Shown one piece after another: positions 23,438 through 31,180 of a stretch of DNA of 64,000 bases. Both the position numbers and the translations under genes were made by a program. Numbering within the stretch: the stretch's first letter is position 1; each line of letters opens with the position of its first letter. Source of the stretch: Lentzea jiangxiensis. GTDB taxonomy: Bacteria; Actinomycetota; Actinomycetes; Mycobacteriales; Pseudonocardiaceae. Where the stretch lies: contig NZ_FNIX01000007.1 in assembly GCF_900104175.1 (NCBI RefSeq), positions 1 to 64,000 of the forward strand, read 5' to 3'. The notes beneath the pieces were generated by a model, which was not told the DNA's origin, did no database searches, and was given only the letters and a program-made list of their open reading frames with translations.

Positions 23438-24868
23438 ATGTGGCTTTTCCGATTGCTCGGACCGTTTCGGGTGGAATGCGATGGTGCCGAGATCGCCACG
23501 GGCACACCGCAAATGCGCAAGGTTCTCGCGTTGCTCGTGTGGAACGCGAACGAGGTCGTGCCGGTCGGCCGGATGTTCGACGAGCTGTGGGGTGAAGCGC
23601 CACCGGCGTCGGCGAAAGTGCAGCTGCAAGGCATCATCTCGCGGCTGCGGCGGCTGCTCGGCAAGGAGAGGATCGCGACAGCGGCGACCGGGTACGTGTT
23701 GCGCGCCGAGGCGGTGGAGCTCGACGTCGAGCTGGTGCGGCAGGGCTTGGCGGCCGCGCGCGAGCTGATCGCGGGCGGTGACGTGGCGTTGGGGGCCACG
23801 AGGTTGCGCGAGGCGCTCGGGCGCTGGCGTGGTCCCGCCGACCCGCACTTCGGCGAGCCGATCGCCGCACAGCTGGACGAGCTGCGGACGACGGTGCTCG
23901 AGGAACGCGTCGACGCCGACCTCCTGCTCGGCGGCACCGCCGACCTGATCGGCGAGTTGACCGTCGCCGTCGCCGAGCACCCGCTGCGCGAACGGTTGCG
24001 TGCGCAGCTGATGACCGTGCTGGCGCGGCGTGGCCGGGTCTCCGAGGCGCTCGACGTGTTCCTCGCGTTCCGCCGCACCTTGGTGGACGAGCTGGGCGTC
24101 GAACCGTCGGCTCGGCTGTGCGCGCTGCACGGCCGCATCCTCCGCGGCGAACCGGGTGTGCGGCCCACGTTCCCGCTGCCGTGCGGGGCACGTCCGCCGC
24201 GCCGGTTGCCGCCGGTCCTGCCCGACTTCGTCGGTCGCGGGGAGTGGCTCACCGAGATGGCGGACGTGCTCACCGCGTCGCGCCGGGTTTGCCCGCCGCT
24301 CGTCGCCGTCTCGGGCGCCGCGGGGCTGGGCAAGACGTCGTTCGTCGTGCAGCTCGCTCATCAGGTGCGTGAGCGATTTCCGGACGGCCAGCTCTTCGCG
24401 ACGTTGCACGGCGACGACACGATGGCGGCGCTGCACCAGTTCCTGCGTGCGCTCGGGACACCTGCCGACCTCGTGCCGGTTTCCGAGGACGAGTGCTCGG
24501 CGCTGCTGCGCGACCTGCTGGCCGGGCGGGAGGTGCTGCTGGTCGTCGACAACGCTGTCGACGCACGCCAGGTGCGGCCGTTCGTGCCGGCCGAACCCGG
24601 TTGTGCGGTGCTGGTGACGAGCAGGCGGACGCTCGGTGAGCTGGAGGGCGCGCGACTGGTGCGGATGGGACTGCTCGACGCCCGCGAGGCGGCGGAGCTG
24701 CTGACCAGGATCGTCGGAGTGCCCCCGGGCGACGCACTGGTGGCATGCTGCGGCGGGTTGCCGCTGGCGTTGCGGATCGCGGGAGCGTTGTTGCTGGACC
24801 ATCCGCGGTGGACGGGTGAAGACCTGGTCGCCTGGCTCGCGGAGGAACGCGCGGTGGGGACCGGCTGA
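23438..24868 (+). CDS. SARP/AfsR-type regulator with NB-ARC domain, no TPR region
   Basis: A 476-residue activator of the Streptomyces antibiotic regulatory protein class. Order: OmpR-like DNA-binding domain (residues 1-90, FRVECDGAEIATGTPQMRKV, LWGEAPPASAKVQLQGIISR), bacterial transcriptional activation domain (100-240, ending LVDELGVEPSARL), then a nucleotide-binding domain with P-loop SGAAGLGKTSF and LLVVDN Walker B. AfsR proteins normally continue for another 400 residues of TPRs; here it stops after the NB-ARC lid (ACCGGLPLALRIAGALL). ATG 23438 follows GGGGAGG at about 8 bp. No biosynthetic genes are adjacent. Confidence 0.87.
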   Translation: MWLFRLLGPFRVECDGAEIATGTPQMRKVLALLVWNANEVVPVGRMFDELWGEAPPASAKVQLQGIISRLRRLLGKERIATAATGYVLRAEAVELDVELVRQGLAAARELIAGGDVALGATRLREALGRWRGPADPHFGEPIAAQLDELRTTVLEERVDADLLLGGTADLIGELTVAVAEHPLRERLRAQLMTVLARRGRVSEALDVFLAFRRTLVDELGVEPSARLCALHGRILRGEPGVRPTFPLPCGARPPRRLPPVLPDFVGRGEWLTEMADVLTASRRVCPPLVAVSGAAGLGKTSFVVQLAHQVRERFPDGQLFATLHGDDTMAALHQFLRALGTPADLVPVSEDECSALLRDLLAGREVLLVVDNAVDARQVRPFVPAEPGCAVLVTSRRTLGELEGARLVRMGLLDAREAAELLTRIVGVPPGDALVACCGGLPLALRIAGALLLDHPRWTGEDLVAWLAEERAVGTG

Positions 24869-24995
24869 GGTGTGCGACCCGCACTTCGGCCACTGTGGAC
24901 GGAACGGCACCTGGTCGCGCTGGGTGGCCGGCGGCGATCGAGCAGGACCTGCCTGCTCGATCGCCGGGACCGGTGACACCTCACCGCGTCACCGG

Positions 24996-25403
24996 TCAGG
25001 GGCAGACCCGCAACGAGGTGATCCGGTTGCGGAACTCGGGCAGCATGTTCGCTCCTCCACCGGGTCCGCCGGCCGCCATCAGGGCCGTGTAGTTGGCCCC
25101 GTCGTAGTGGCACCAGCGCTGGCTGGTGCGGTTGTACATGCTCTCGGCGTTGTTGTTGAGCCCGCTGGGGCCGGGAGCCGCACCGAGGTCGGCGTCACCG
25201 ACGCGGAAGATGCCGATCACACCGGTGCCGTTGAGACCCGTCCAGATGCACAGCCGGGCCGGCGGACAGTCGCTGTAGGCGGTGGCCGACAGGTCGCCGC
25301 CCGGCTCGGTGATCTCCGGGACGGAGGACGCGCTCGCGGGCGTGGACATCAGCGACGCCGCGAACGCGGCGCCGGCCAGGACCGTCAAAGTCTTGCGGAT
25401 CAA
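24996..25403 (-). CDS. Secreted peptidase inhibitor-like protein, family I36
   Basis: A 135-residue precursor: signal peptide (IRKTLTVLAGAAFAASLMS, cleavage near SASS) and a mature beta/gamma-crystallin-like domain with four cysteines (CPPARLC, WCHY, final RVCP), NNNAESMYNRT and MLPEFRNRITSL. This is the pattern of the Streptomyces metalloproteinase inhibitor (SMPI) family. The start codon is TTG at 25403, supported by AAGGGGG 8 bp upstream. It stands alone, convergent with the SARP gene. Confidence 0.82.
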   Translation of the reverse strand: MIRKTLTVLAGAAFAASLMSTPASASSVPEITEPGGDLSATAYSDCPPARLCIWTGLNGTGVIGIFRVGDADLGAAPGPSGLNNNAESMYNRTSQRWCHYDGANYTALMAAGGPGGGANMLPEFRNRITSLRVCP

Positions 25404-25536
25404 GAGAATTCCCCCTTCTCAGGAAGAGGCGGTCTCGCCTCCGGTACCGAGACTGGGCAACCGCGCTAACCATCTGCTAACCGCGGCTAACCACCGCGCC
25501 GCCTCAAGTCCGCCACGGACGGGAAGTCCGCCACGC

Positions 25537-25720
25537 TCACATCGCGGCACGGTCTTCCACCGGACGACGACGCGGACCCGGACGGGTGAGCGCGTCCGGC
25601 ACAGGGGCGACGTCGACCGCGCCGAGGTCCGTGCCGGGCGGTAGAACCTCGTCGATCCGGTCCAGGACCTCGTCGGCGAGGCAGAACGGTGGTCGTTCGG
25701 CTCGTTGTGGCGGCCACGGT
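25537..25720 (-). pseudogene. C-terminal remnant of an aldo/keto reductase
   Basis: The minus frame ending in TGA at 25537 contains LADEVLDRIDEVLPPGTDLG and VPDALTRPGPRRRP, the usual last helix and tail of actinobacterial aldo/keto reductases (L-DEVLARIDEIVPPGTD...). About 50-60 codons are left; the TIM-barrel with its Asp-Tyr-Lys-His tetrad is gone. The rest of 25404-25837 shows nothing that I can support. Confidence 0.5.
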
Positions 25721-25837
25721 CCAAGCAGCAGGTGCCGGGGGAACGTCCGCTTCTGCCGATGGTCCCTCCGCGCAACGCTGCTGCCCCAGCGCGCAACACC
25801 GATGTCGCCGGCGTCGGTGAGCGGCCAAGCTGACCGC

Positions 25838-26554
25838 ATGAGCAGGTTGAGCCCCGAGCAGATCGCACAGCACGCCCGTGCCGCCGGGTTCGAAGGCCAG
25901 GGCCTCACGATCGCGATCGCCGTCGCCCTCGCGGAGTCCAACGGGGACGCACGAGCGCACAACGCCAGGCCGCCGGACGACTCCTACGGCCTGTGGCAGA
26001 TCAACATGCTGGGCGCGATGGGGCCCGAGCGGCGCAGGCAGCACGGGCTCGACTCGAACCGCGACCTGTTCGACCCGCGCGTCAACGCCAAGGTGGCGAA
26101 CGCGCTGTCCGACGACGGCAAGTCGTGGACGCCTTGGTCGACCTACACCAACGGCGCCTACCGCAAGTACCTCGACGTCGCCCGCAAAGCGGCACGGGAC
26201 TCCAGGACGCCGTCGCGACCCGGCGGCGGTGGGGGAGGGGGACGCGACGGGTTCGCGGTGGACCCGGCCGCGCTCGACCGCTACGTCAAGCAGGGCAGGG
26301 ACATCGCGGACGACCTGGCGTCGATCGGCACCAGGCACGTGCGGCAGGTGCGGGAGATCGCCGACAGCAGTTTCGGGCGGATCGGCAAGGAGACCGGCTT
26401 CGCCTCGGCGCTCGAGGCGTTCGGAGCCGCGCTGCACCGGCAGGTGAACGGCGTCGGCCGCAACGCCGACCGCCTGGCGCGCTCGACCGGGCGCATGGCA
26501 CACAGCTACCGCGCCCAGGACGACGCGGTCGCCGACGGCTTCAAGCGGGGATGA
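25838..26554 (+). CDS. Lytic transglycosylase-like protein with ESX-type C-terminal domain
   Basis: A 238-residue protein. Residues 1-115 are a lysozyme-like SLT domain: IAIAVALAESNGDARAHN with the catalytic Glu33, SYGLWQINM, and the FDPRVNAKVANALS segment. A Gly-rich linker (GGGGGGGRDG) then leads to about 100 residues of amphipathic helix like EspC/WXG100 secretion domains, ending with YRAQD, a YxxxD-type ESX export signal. There is no Sec signal. ATG 25838 has no strong ribosome site. First gene of a coupled run with a CHAP hydrolase and two YbaB-like proteins; likely a type VII-secreted peptidoglycan hydrolase. Confidence 0.82.
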   Translation: MSRLSPEQIAQHARAAGFEGQGLTIAIAVALAESNGDARAHNARPPDDSYGLWQINMLGAMGPERRRQHGLDSNRDLFDPRVNAKVANALSDDGKSWTPWSTYTNGAYRKYLDVARKAARDSRTPSRPGGGGGGGRDGFAVDPAALDRYVKQGRDIADDLASIGTRHVRQVREIADSSFGRIGKETGFASALEAFGAALHRQVNGVGRNADRLARSTGRMAHSYRAQDDAVADGFKRG

Positions 26555-26555
26555 C

Positions 26556-27575
26556 GTGGACACACGAGCGGTCGCGCGCGAGTTCGCCGGCAGGATCATC
26601 GGGCACCGCAACGCGTTGTCGGGCAAGGCCGACGACGCGCTGCGCGTGCAGTTCGCGTTGCACCAGGCGGGCAGCGCGCTGGACGACCAGCAGGACGCCG
26701 TGCGCAAGGCGGCCGGGAACGCGCTCGGGCACTGGGAGGGCGCGAACTCGGAGCAGTTCGAACGCCGCTCCGACCGGCTGGCCCGGCAGGTCCGGATGAC
26801 CGCGTCCGTCAGCGCCCAGGCCGAGAAGGTGGTGGCTGGGGCGAGCAGCGCGCTGGTCACCGGGCACGCGGCCGCCCAGCGCCTGGTCGACGAGTACGTC
26901 ACCAAGGCCGTCGCGGTGCTCGACGCGGGGGTCGCGAGCGGATCGCAGGCCGCGCTGATGAAGGCCGTCGCCGCCGCGGCGGACCTGGAGCCGCGCTACA
27001 CGCGGGAGTCCGTGCGCAACGTGCGGCAGGTCAAGGCCGAGCTCGACGAGGCCCAGCGGCAGCTGAAGGCGCTCGAGAAGGAGATCGAGGCCGACGGGAT
27101 CGCCGGTCCTCGCGCCGCACGGCGTGGTGGGGGCGTCACCAAGCCGTCCGGTGCGAAGGCCCGCGAGATCGTGTCCGCCGCCCGCGGTGAGATCGGCACG
27201 CGGGAGAGCCCGCCCGGCAGCAACCGGAACCCGTACGGGCCGACGACCTTCTGGTGCTCGTCGTTCGCCACGGCGATGTGGCGCAAGGCCGGTGTGGACA
27301 TCCCGGTCCTGCCCTTCACCGGCGACGTGTACCGCTGGGGGCAGCGCCACGGCAAGGCGTACGGCAACGGCAACCTGAAGGACAACGTGCGGCCCGGCGA
27401 CGTGCTGTTGTTCGGCACCGGCCCGCAAAGCCCCGCCACGAGCAAGCACATCGGCATCGTGGAGAAGGTCGACGGCGACACCGTCACGCTGATCGAGGGC
27501 AACTCCGGGGACCAGGTGCGCCGCAACACCCACCAGCTCAGCGGCACGAAGTTCTACGGAGGGGTGCACCCGTGA
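26556..27575 (+). CDS. CHAP-domain wall hydrolase with N-terminal WXG-like helical domain
   Basis: A 339-residue protein. The first 190 residues are helical and contain HWEGANSEQF, a W-x-G turn between two helices as in WXG100 proteins. The C-terminal 150 residues are a CHAP amidase/endopeptidase: FWCSSFATAMWRKAGV with the nucleophile Cys, HIGIVEKVDG with the catalytic His, and a final ENSG-like IEGNSGDQV. No Sec signal is present, so export through type VII secretion is likely. GTG 26556 lies 1 bp after the upstream stop and the 3' end overlaps the next gene. Together with the transglycosylase it should cut glycan and peptide bonds. Confidence 0.85.
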   Translation: MDTRAVAREFAGRIIGHRNALSGKADDALRVQFALHQAGSALDDQQDAVRKAAGNALGHWEGANSEQFERRSDRLARQVRMTASVSAQAEKVVAGASSALVTGHAAAQRLVDEYVTKAVAVLDAGVASGSQAALMKAVAAAADLEPRYTRESVRNVRQVKAELDEAQRQLKALEKEIEADGIAGPRAARRGGGVTKPSGAKAREIVSAARGEIGTRESPPGSNRNPYGPTTFWCSSFATAMWRKAGVDIPVLPFTGDVYRWGQRHGKAYGNGNLKDNVRPGDVLLFGTGPQSPATSKHIGIVEKVDGDTVTLIEGNSGDQVRRNTHQLSGTKFYGGVHP

Positions 27576-27853
27576 TCACCGGACGAGCGCACCACGCCAC
27601 GGGCATCGCGATCGAGGTCGGTGTGGGCGGCGGGATGCGCGCCATCACGCTGACCGAGCGGTCGATGCGCCTCGGGCGTGCCGCACTGGCGGACGAGATC
27701 CTCACCCTGGTGCGGATCGCGACCGCGCGGGCCAACGAACGGGCTCGGCACACGCTCGGCGAGGAACACCTGGAGGCGCTCGGCCTCCACGTCGACACCG
27801 AGCTCACCGAGGAGATCGAGTCCACCACACCGGAAAGCTGGATGGTCCGATGA
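27572..27853 (+). CDS. YbaB/EbfC-like small protein of an ESX locus
   Basis: A 93-residue protein with the alpha-beta-beta-alpha feel of the YbaB/EbfC family: IAIEVGVGGGMRAITLTERS followed by ADEILTLVRIATARANERAR. Proteins of this type regularly accompany ESX substrates in actinomycetes; their function there is unknown. GTG 27572 overlaps the CHAP stop (GTGA) and its own stop overlaps the next ATG, so all four genes are translationally coupled. Confidence 0.6.
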   Translation: MITGRAHHATGIAIEVGVGGGMRAITLTERSMRLGRAALADEILTLVRIATARANERARHTLGEEHLEALGLHVDTELTEEIESTTPESWMVR

Positions 27854-28158
27854 CGCACGAGCCGCGGTCGCTCGAGGACGAACTGGCCGAGGACGAACAA
27901 CGCGAACCGCTCGGCCTGCGCGCCGCGCTGGACGCGATCACCGCCTCCGCCCGGGAGGACGACGTGGTGGTGACGGTGGACCTGCACGGCAAGCTCGTCG
28001 GGCTCGAGCTCGGCCCGCGCGCGGTGGAGCTGAGGCCCGTCGCGCTGGCCGCCTGCCTGCAGCGGCTCACCGCCCACGCCGCCGAAGCCGCGCTGGCCGC
28101 GGGCGCCGAGGTGCTCGCGGCCGTGCTGGACGAGCCGGTGGAGCTCCCGGTGTCCTAA
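27850..28158 (+). CDS. YbaB/EbfC-like small protein, paired with preceding gene
   Basis: A 102-residue protein with an acidic N-terminus (SLEDELAEDEQREP) and a core like its neighbour: DVVVTVDLHGKLVGLELGPR, then LAACLQRLTAHAAEAALAAG. Two adjacent YbaB-like genes may give a heterodimer. ATG 27850 overlaps the previous stop (ATGA). The stop overlaps by 4 bp the convergent espG gene. Confidence 0.6.
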   Translation: MTHEPRSLEDELAEDEQREPLGLRAALDAITASAREDDVVVTVDLHGKLVGLELGPRAVELRPVALAACLQRLTAHAAEAALAAGAEVLAAVLDEPVELPVS

Positions 28159-28925
28159 GAGGACTCTTCCACCAGGTCGGTGAGGCGCCGGGTGATCCAG
28201 GCCAGGTCGGCGGGGACCACCCGGACCCACTGCTCGCCGCGGACGTCCTCGGTCGTGACGACGTACCGGCCCGCGGTCGTGTCGGACCAGGCGAGCACCG
28301 GCGAACGGCCTCGGGCACCGTTCACGGCCAGCTGCCCCGCACCGAGCCGGCCCGACTCCGCGATGGTGATCAGCGGACGCATCGCGCCGCCCCGCACGCC
28401 CGCGTCGGCCAACGCCCGTTCCAAACCGCCGTAGCCGCTCTCCGCGTACCCCCGCAGTGCCGCCGAGTAGGCCGCCCGCGGCAGCCGCACCTGGTCACCC
28501 GGCCCGGCCGGGCGGTCGCCGAGCACCTTCGCCACCGCGCGCACCAGGCCGTCCCCCGCGAAGGGTTCGAGCGCGAGTTCCTCGGTGTTGAGCACGGCGA
28601 GCACGCCGCGGCTGCCCCGCACCGCGGCGAGCACCCGCCAGGGCTGCTCGCCGAACACCAGCGCGTCGACGGACGTCGTGTGGTGGCGCAGCATCCCGAG
28701 CAGCTCCTCGAGTTCGGGATCGACCTCGTCGTCGCGGATCAGCCCGGCGCTCGCCAGCGACGCGAACACCTCGGTGCCCAGCTGGTCACGGTCGGCCTCG
28801 GTGGCGCCGTGCGACGGCACGTCGAGCGCGAGGGGCGGGTCACCGAAGCCGAGGTCCTCCCACACCAGGTCGAACTCCAGGTGGGACAGGACGACCGCGC
28901 CGGTCGCCGGTGAACGCCGTGCCAT
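28155..28925 (-). CDS. espG: ESX secretion-associated chaperone EspG family
   Basis: A 256-residue cytosolic protein with the EspG pattern: N-terminal LSHLEFDLVWEDLGFGDPPL, VDALVFGEQPWRVLAAVRGS, VLAVLNTEELALEPF, and late RYVVTTEDVRGEQWVRVVPA. EspG binds PE/PPE-type substrates and guides them to the ESX machine, which fits the PPE-like gene at 31177-32403. ATG 28925 follows by 28 bp the divergent AraC gene start. Its separation from the PPE operon by the AraC gene is unusual. Confidence 0.85.
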   Translation of the reverse strand: MARRSPATGAVVLSHLEFDLVWEDLGFGDPPLALDVPSHGATEADRDQLGTEVFASLASAGLIRDDEVDPELEELLGMLRHHTTSVDALVFGEQPWRVLAAVRGSRGVLAVLNTEELALEPFAGDGLVRAVAKVLGDRPAGPGDQVRLPRAAYSAALRGYAESGYGGLERALADAGVRGGAMRPLITIAESGRLGAGQLAVNGARGRSPVLAWSDTTAGRYVVTTEDVRGEQWVRVVPADLAWITRRLTDLVEESS

Positions 28926-28953
28926 CAGGACTCCCGTGGTTAATCTTGTCCGC

Positions 28954-29724
28954 GTGCATCAGGACGCGGAGGTCGCGAGCGGAGTGCTGGTCGTGCGCGC
29001 GTCCGGGGCCGCGGCGGCGAGGGCCGCCCTGACCGGCTCGCCGTCCACGCCCCAGTCGGTCCAGTTGCTGATGCGGTGCCCGGTCCACCGCTCGGTGCCC
29101 GAGAACGCCCACGTGTTCGGCGACTGCTCGCTGCACGTGCTGCCCGTCGGCACGATCGTGCTGACCGTGCCGGAGACCAAGCTGTCGACCGGGTTCACCG
29201 ACCTGCGCCGGCTGATGTTCCAGCCCGTCGAGGTCGGCGAAGGCCTGCGCACCGCGTTCTCCAGCGCGGTCGGGCACGTCCTCGCCGCACGGGACGTCCT
29301 GGACCCGGTCGGCGTGGCGCACCACCTCGTCGGGCTGGCGGAGATGGTGCTGCGCAGCGCGTTGCGCGACGAGCTGGAGCGCGCCGACATCGCCACCGGG
29401 CACCGGCGCGCCGCGCTCGAGCACATCCGCGCGCACCTCGCCGACCCGTCCCTGACGCCCGGCGAGGTCGCGAAGGCGCTGAACATCTCCCTGCGCCGCC
29501 TGTACCAGGTGTTCGAGGGCGAGCCGAACGTCGCCGAACGGATCAAGATGCTGCGCATCGACCGCGCGAAGGCGTTGCTGGCCGACCCGGCGAAGGCCGA
29601 CCGCGGCGTCGGCGAGATCTCCCGCGACTGCGGGTTCGTCAGTGCGACGCACTTCTCCCGTGCCTTCCGCGCGCTGGTGGGGCAGCCGCCGACGGAGTAC
29701 CGCCGCCACGCCCTGCCGAGGTGA
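28954..29724 (+). CDS. AraC-family transcriptional regulator inside the ESX locus
   Basis: A 256-residue regulator with an unrecognised N-terminal sensor (VLPVGTIVLTVPETKLSTGF) and a C-terminal AraC double HTH: AHLADPSLTPGEVAKALNIS LRRLYQVF and ISRDCGFVSATHFSRAFRAL ending PTEYRR. GTG 28954 gives a 28-bp gap to divergent espG; TAATCT 7 bp upstream of the GTG suggests a leaderless transcript. Placed between espG and the WXG/PPE operon, it is a likely local regulator. Its last 86 bp overlap the convergent gene 29639-30247. Confidence 0.85.
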   Translation: MHQDAEVASGVLVVRASGAAAARAALTGSPSTPQSVQLLMRCPVHRSVPENAHVFGDCSLHVLPVGTIVLTVPETKLSTGFTDLRRLMFQPVEVGEGLRTAFSSAVGHVLAARDVLDPVGVAHHLVGLAEMVLRSALRDELERADIATGHRRAALEHIRAHLADPSLTPGEVAKALNISLRRLYQVFEGEPNVAERIKMLRIDRAKALLADPAKADRGVGEISRDCGFVSATHFSRAFRALVGQPPTEYRRHALPR

Positions 29725-30247
29725 ACTCCACGCCGTTGACGAACCGCCCGGCGATGCCAGCCAGCTCCAGCCATCCGCGTCCGGTGGGGGAGTGCAGGGT
29801 GAACACGGCGATCCTCGGGCGGGCGGGATCGGGCACGACGATCTGCAGCTGCGCCCCGACACCGGTCGCCGGAACCCGCTCGACGATCACCGCCGGATAG
29901 CCGTTCGCGGTCTGGGCGCTGGTCAGCTCGGTGATGCCGGGGCCACCGGCGTCGGCGAGGTGGAAGCACAGCTCCCGCGCGGCCTCCGGCGTCAGCACGC
30001 GTTCGACCGCGACCAGACCCGCCACCAGGACCGCGGGGTCGGCGTCGTGGTGCTCGACGACCGCGACGACACCGGCGTCGTGCCGCTGGGCCAGCTCGGC
30101 GGCCTGCGCGGCCGCGATCTCCAGGCCGGGGTCGCGCGCCCGGTCGGGCCCGCGCAACCGCTGGAGGAGGGACAACAACTCGGCGGACGTCGCCTCGGCC
30201 GAGCTCGTGGACACCGGGATGACGCCCCGTACCGGCGTGAGTCTCAC
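29639..30247 (-). CDS. ESX-operon protein of unknown function
   Basis: A 202-residue soluble protein, last gene of the minus-strand ESX operon. Visible segments include LLSLLQRLRGPDRARDPGLE, AGVVAVVEHHDADPAVLVAG, RVLTPEAARELCFHLADAGG and RPRIAVFTLHSPTGRGWLEL. It may be a small alpha-beta protein like those next to PPE genes, but the family is not recognised. GTG 30247 overlaps the upstream stop (GTGA). The final 86 bp run antisense over the AraC coding end, and its low-complexity tail (GRGGGTPSAAAPPARGR) may be only read-through of that overlap. Confidence 0.65.
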   Translation of the reverse strand: MRLTPVRGVIPVSTSSAEATSAELLSLLQRLRGPDRARDPGLEIAAAQAAELAQRHDAGVVAVVEHHDADPAVLVAGLVAVERVLTPEAARELCFHLADAGGPGITELTSAQTANGYPAVIVERVPATGVGAQLQIVVPDPARPRIAVFTLHSPTGRGWLELAGIAGRFVNGVEFTSAGRGGGTPSAAAPPARGRHGRSASH

Positions 30248-30915
30248 CGCTCACCGAGTGCCGAGACGAAGGCGGCCGCTCCGCCGCCGGGTGTGCCGGA
30301 GGTGCGTGGTGAAGTGAACAGCATCCCGGCGAGTTCACTGCCCAACGCCGAGTAGGAGTTCAACGCGCGCACGACACCGCCGAACAGCTCCTCCCGGCTC
30401 GGCACGTCTCCGGCCGCTTCGACGCCGCCCGTGACGAGGCGGCGCAACCGCTCCGCGACGCGCCGTGCGGCGCTGTGGTGGTCCGCTTCGAGGTCCCGTG
30501 CGGCCGCCAGCACGTCGTCCAGCTCGCGGCGCAGCTCCTCCAGCCGCGCCGAGGCCGCCCCGTGCGCCGGACCGCCGCGGAAGGACGCGAGGACCACGTC
30601 GTTGTCCGCATCCTCGATCGCACGCCGCAGCTCCCGTGCGCGTCTGTCGAGATCTTCCGCCCTGCGCTGGTTCGCCAGCACCGTCCCCGCCCACTCGTCC
30701 AGCACGTCGGCGGCCGCACCCAGGGTGCGCCGCGCGGTCTCCAGGTCATCGCGCATCCCGGCCAGCCGCGCCGCGAACGCCTCGGCCGCGGCGCCTTCCC
30801 ACCCGGCCGGTGGTGCCGGGACCTCGACCGCGTGCCGGCACCGCTCACCCGCCGAGGCGACGGCTCCCGCGTCGCCCGGCACCGGGTCGAAGCCGAGGCC
30901 GCGGTACTCAGTCAT
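30244..30915 (-). CDS. Helical WXG-type protein, probable ESX substrate
   Basis: A 223-residue protein, mostly coiled coil. PAGWEGAAAEAFAARLAG gives the W-x-G turn near residue 40, followed by a long helix (MRDDLETARRTLGAAADVLD) and more heptads (RLEELRRELDDVLAAARDLE), the layout of the N-terminal domain of type VII secreted proteins. The C-terminus (TSPRTSGTPGGGAAAF) is disordered; there is no toxin domain. ATG 30915 overlaps the stop of the preceding gene by 8 bp. Probably exported or a partner of the PPE protein. Confidence 0.75.
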   Translation of the reverse strand: MTEYRGLGFDPVPGDAGAVASAGERCRHAVEVPAPPAGWEGAAAEAFAARLAGMRDDLETARRTLGAAADVLDEWAGTVLANQRRAEDLDRRARELRRAIEDADNDVVLASFRGGPAHGAASARLEELRRELDDVLAAARDLEADHHSAARRVAERLRRLVTGGVEAAGDVPSREELFGGVVRALNSYSALGSELAGMLFTSPRTSGTPGGGAAAFVSALGER

Positions 30916-31180
30916 GACGCAGCTCGTCGGCGTCGCGGTAGGCCGCCCCGGCCGACCGGAGCTCGGTGGCGGTGTCCGCGAGAGCGGTGCGGAGCACGGT
31001 CATCCTGTCCTCCCACGACCGCATCAGCTCGTCCACGGCCTCCGTGACGCCCGGCCCCAGGTCGCCGCCTGGTCCGAGTCCGAGCGCGTCGACCACCTCG
31101 GTCACCGCGTCGCCCGCGTCGTCCAGCCGCTGCGCCGTCACGTGGACGGCGGCGACGTCGACGACGTACCCGTCGTTCAT
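30908..31180 (-). CDS. EspC/WXG100-like small ESX protein with YxxxD signal
   Basis: A 90-residue helical protein. It has VDVAAVHVTAQRLDDAGDAV, a central RSWEDR turn and a C-terminal YRDADELRHD, in which YRDAD fits the YxxxD/E export signal of type VII substrates. This is the pattern of the EspC/DUF2580 group. ATG 31180 overlaps the stop of the PPE-like gene (ATGA). It is likely secreted as a helical-hairpin dimer with a neighbouring protein. Confidence 0.78.
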   Translation of the reverse strand: MNDGYVVDVAAVHVTAQRLDDAGDAVTEVVDALGLGPGGDLGPGVTEAVDELMRSWEDRMTVLRTALADTATELRSAGAAYRDADELRHD

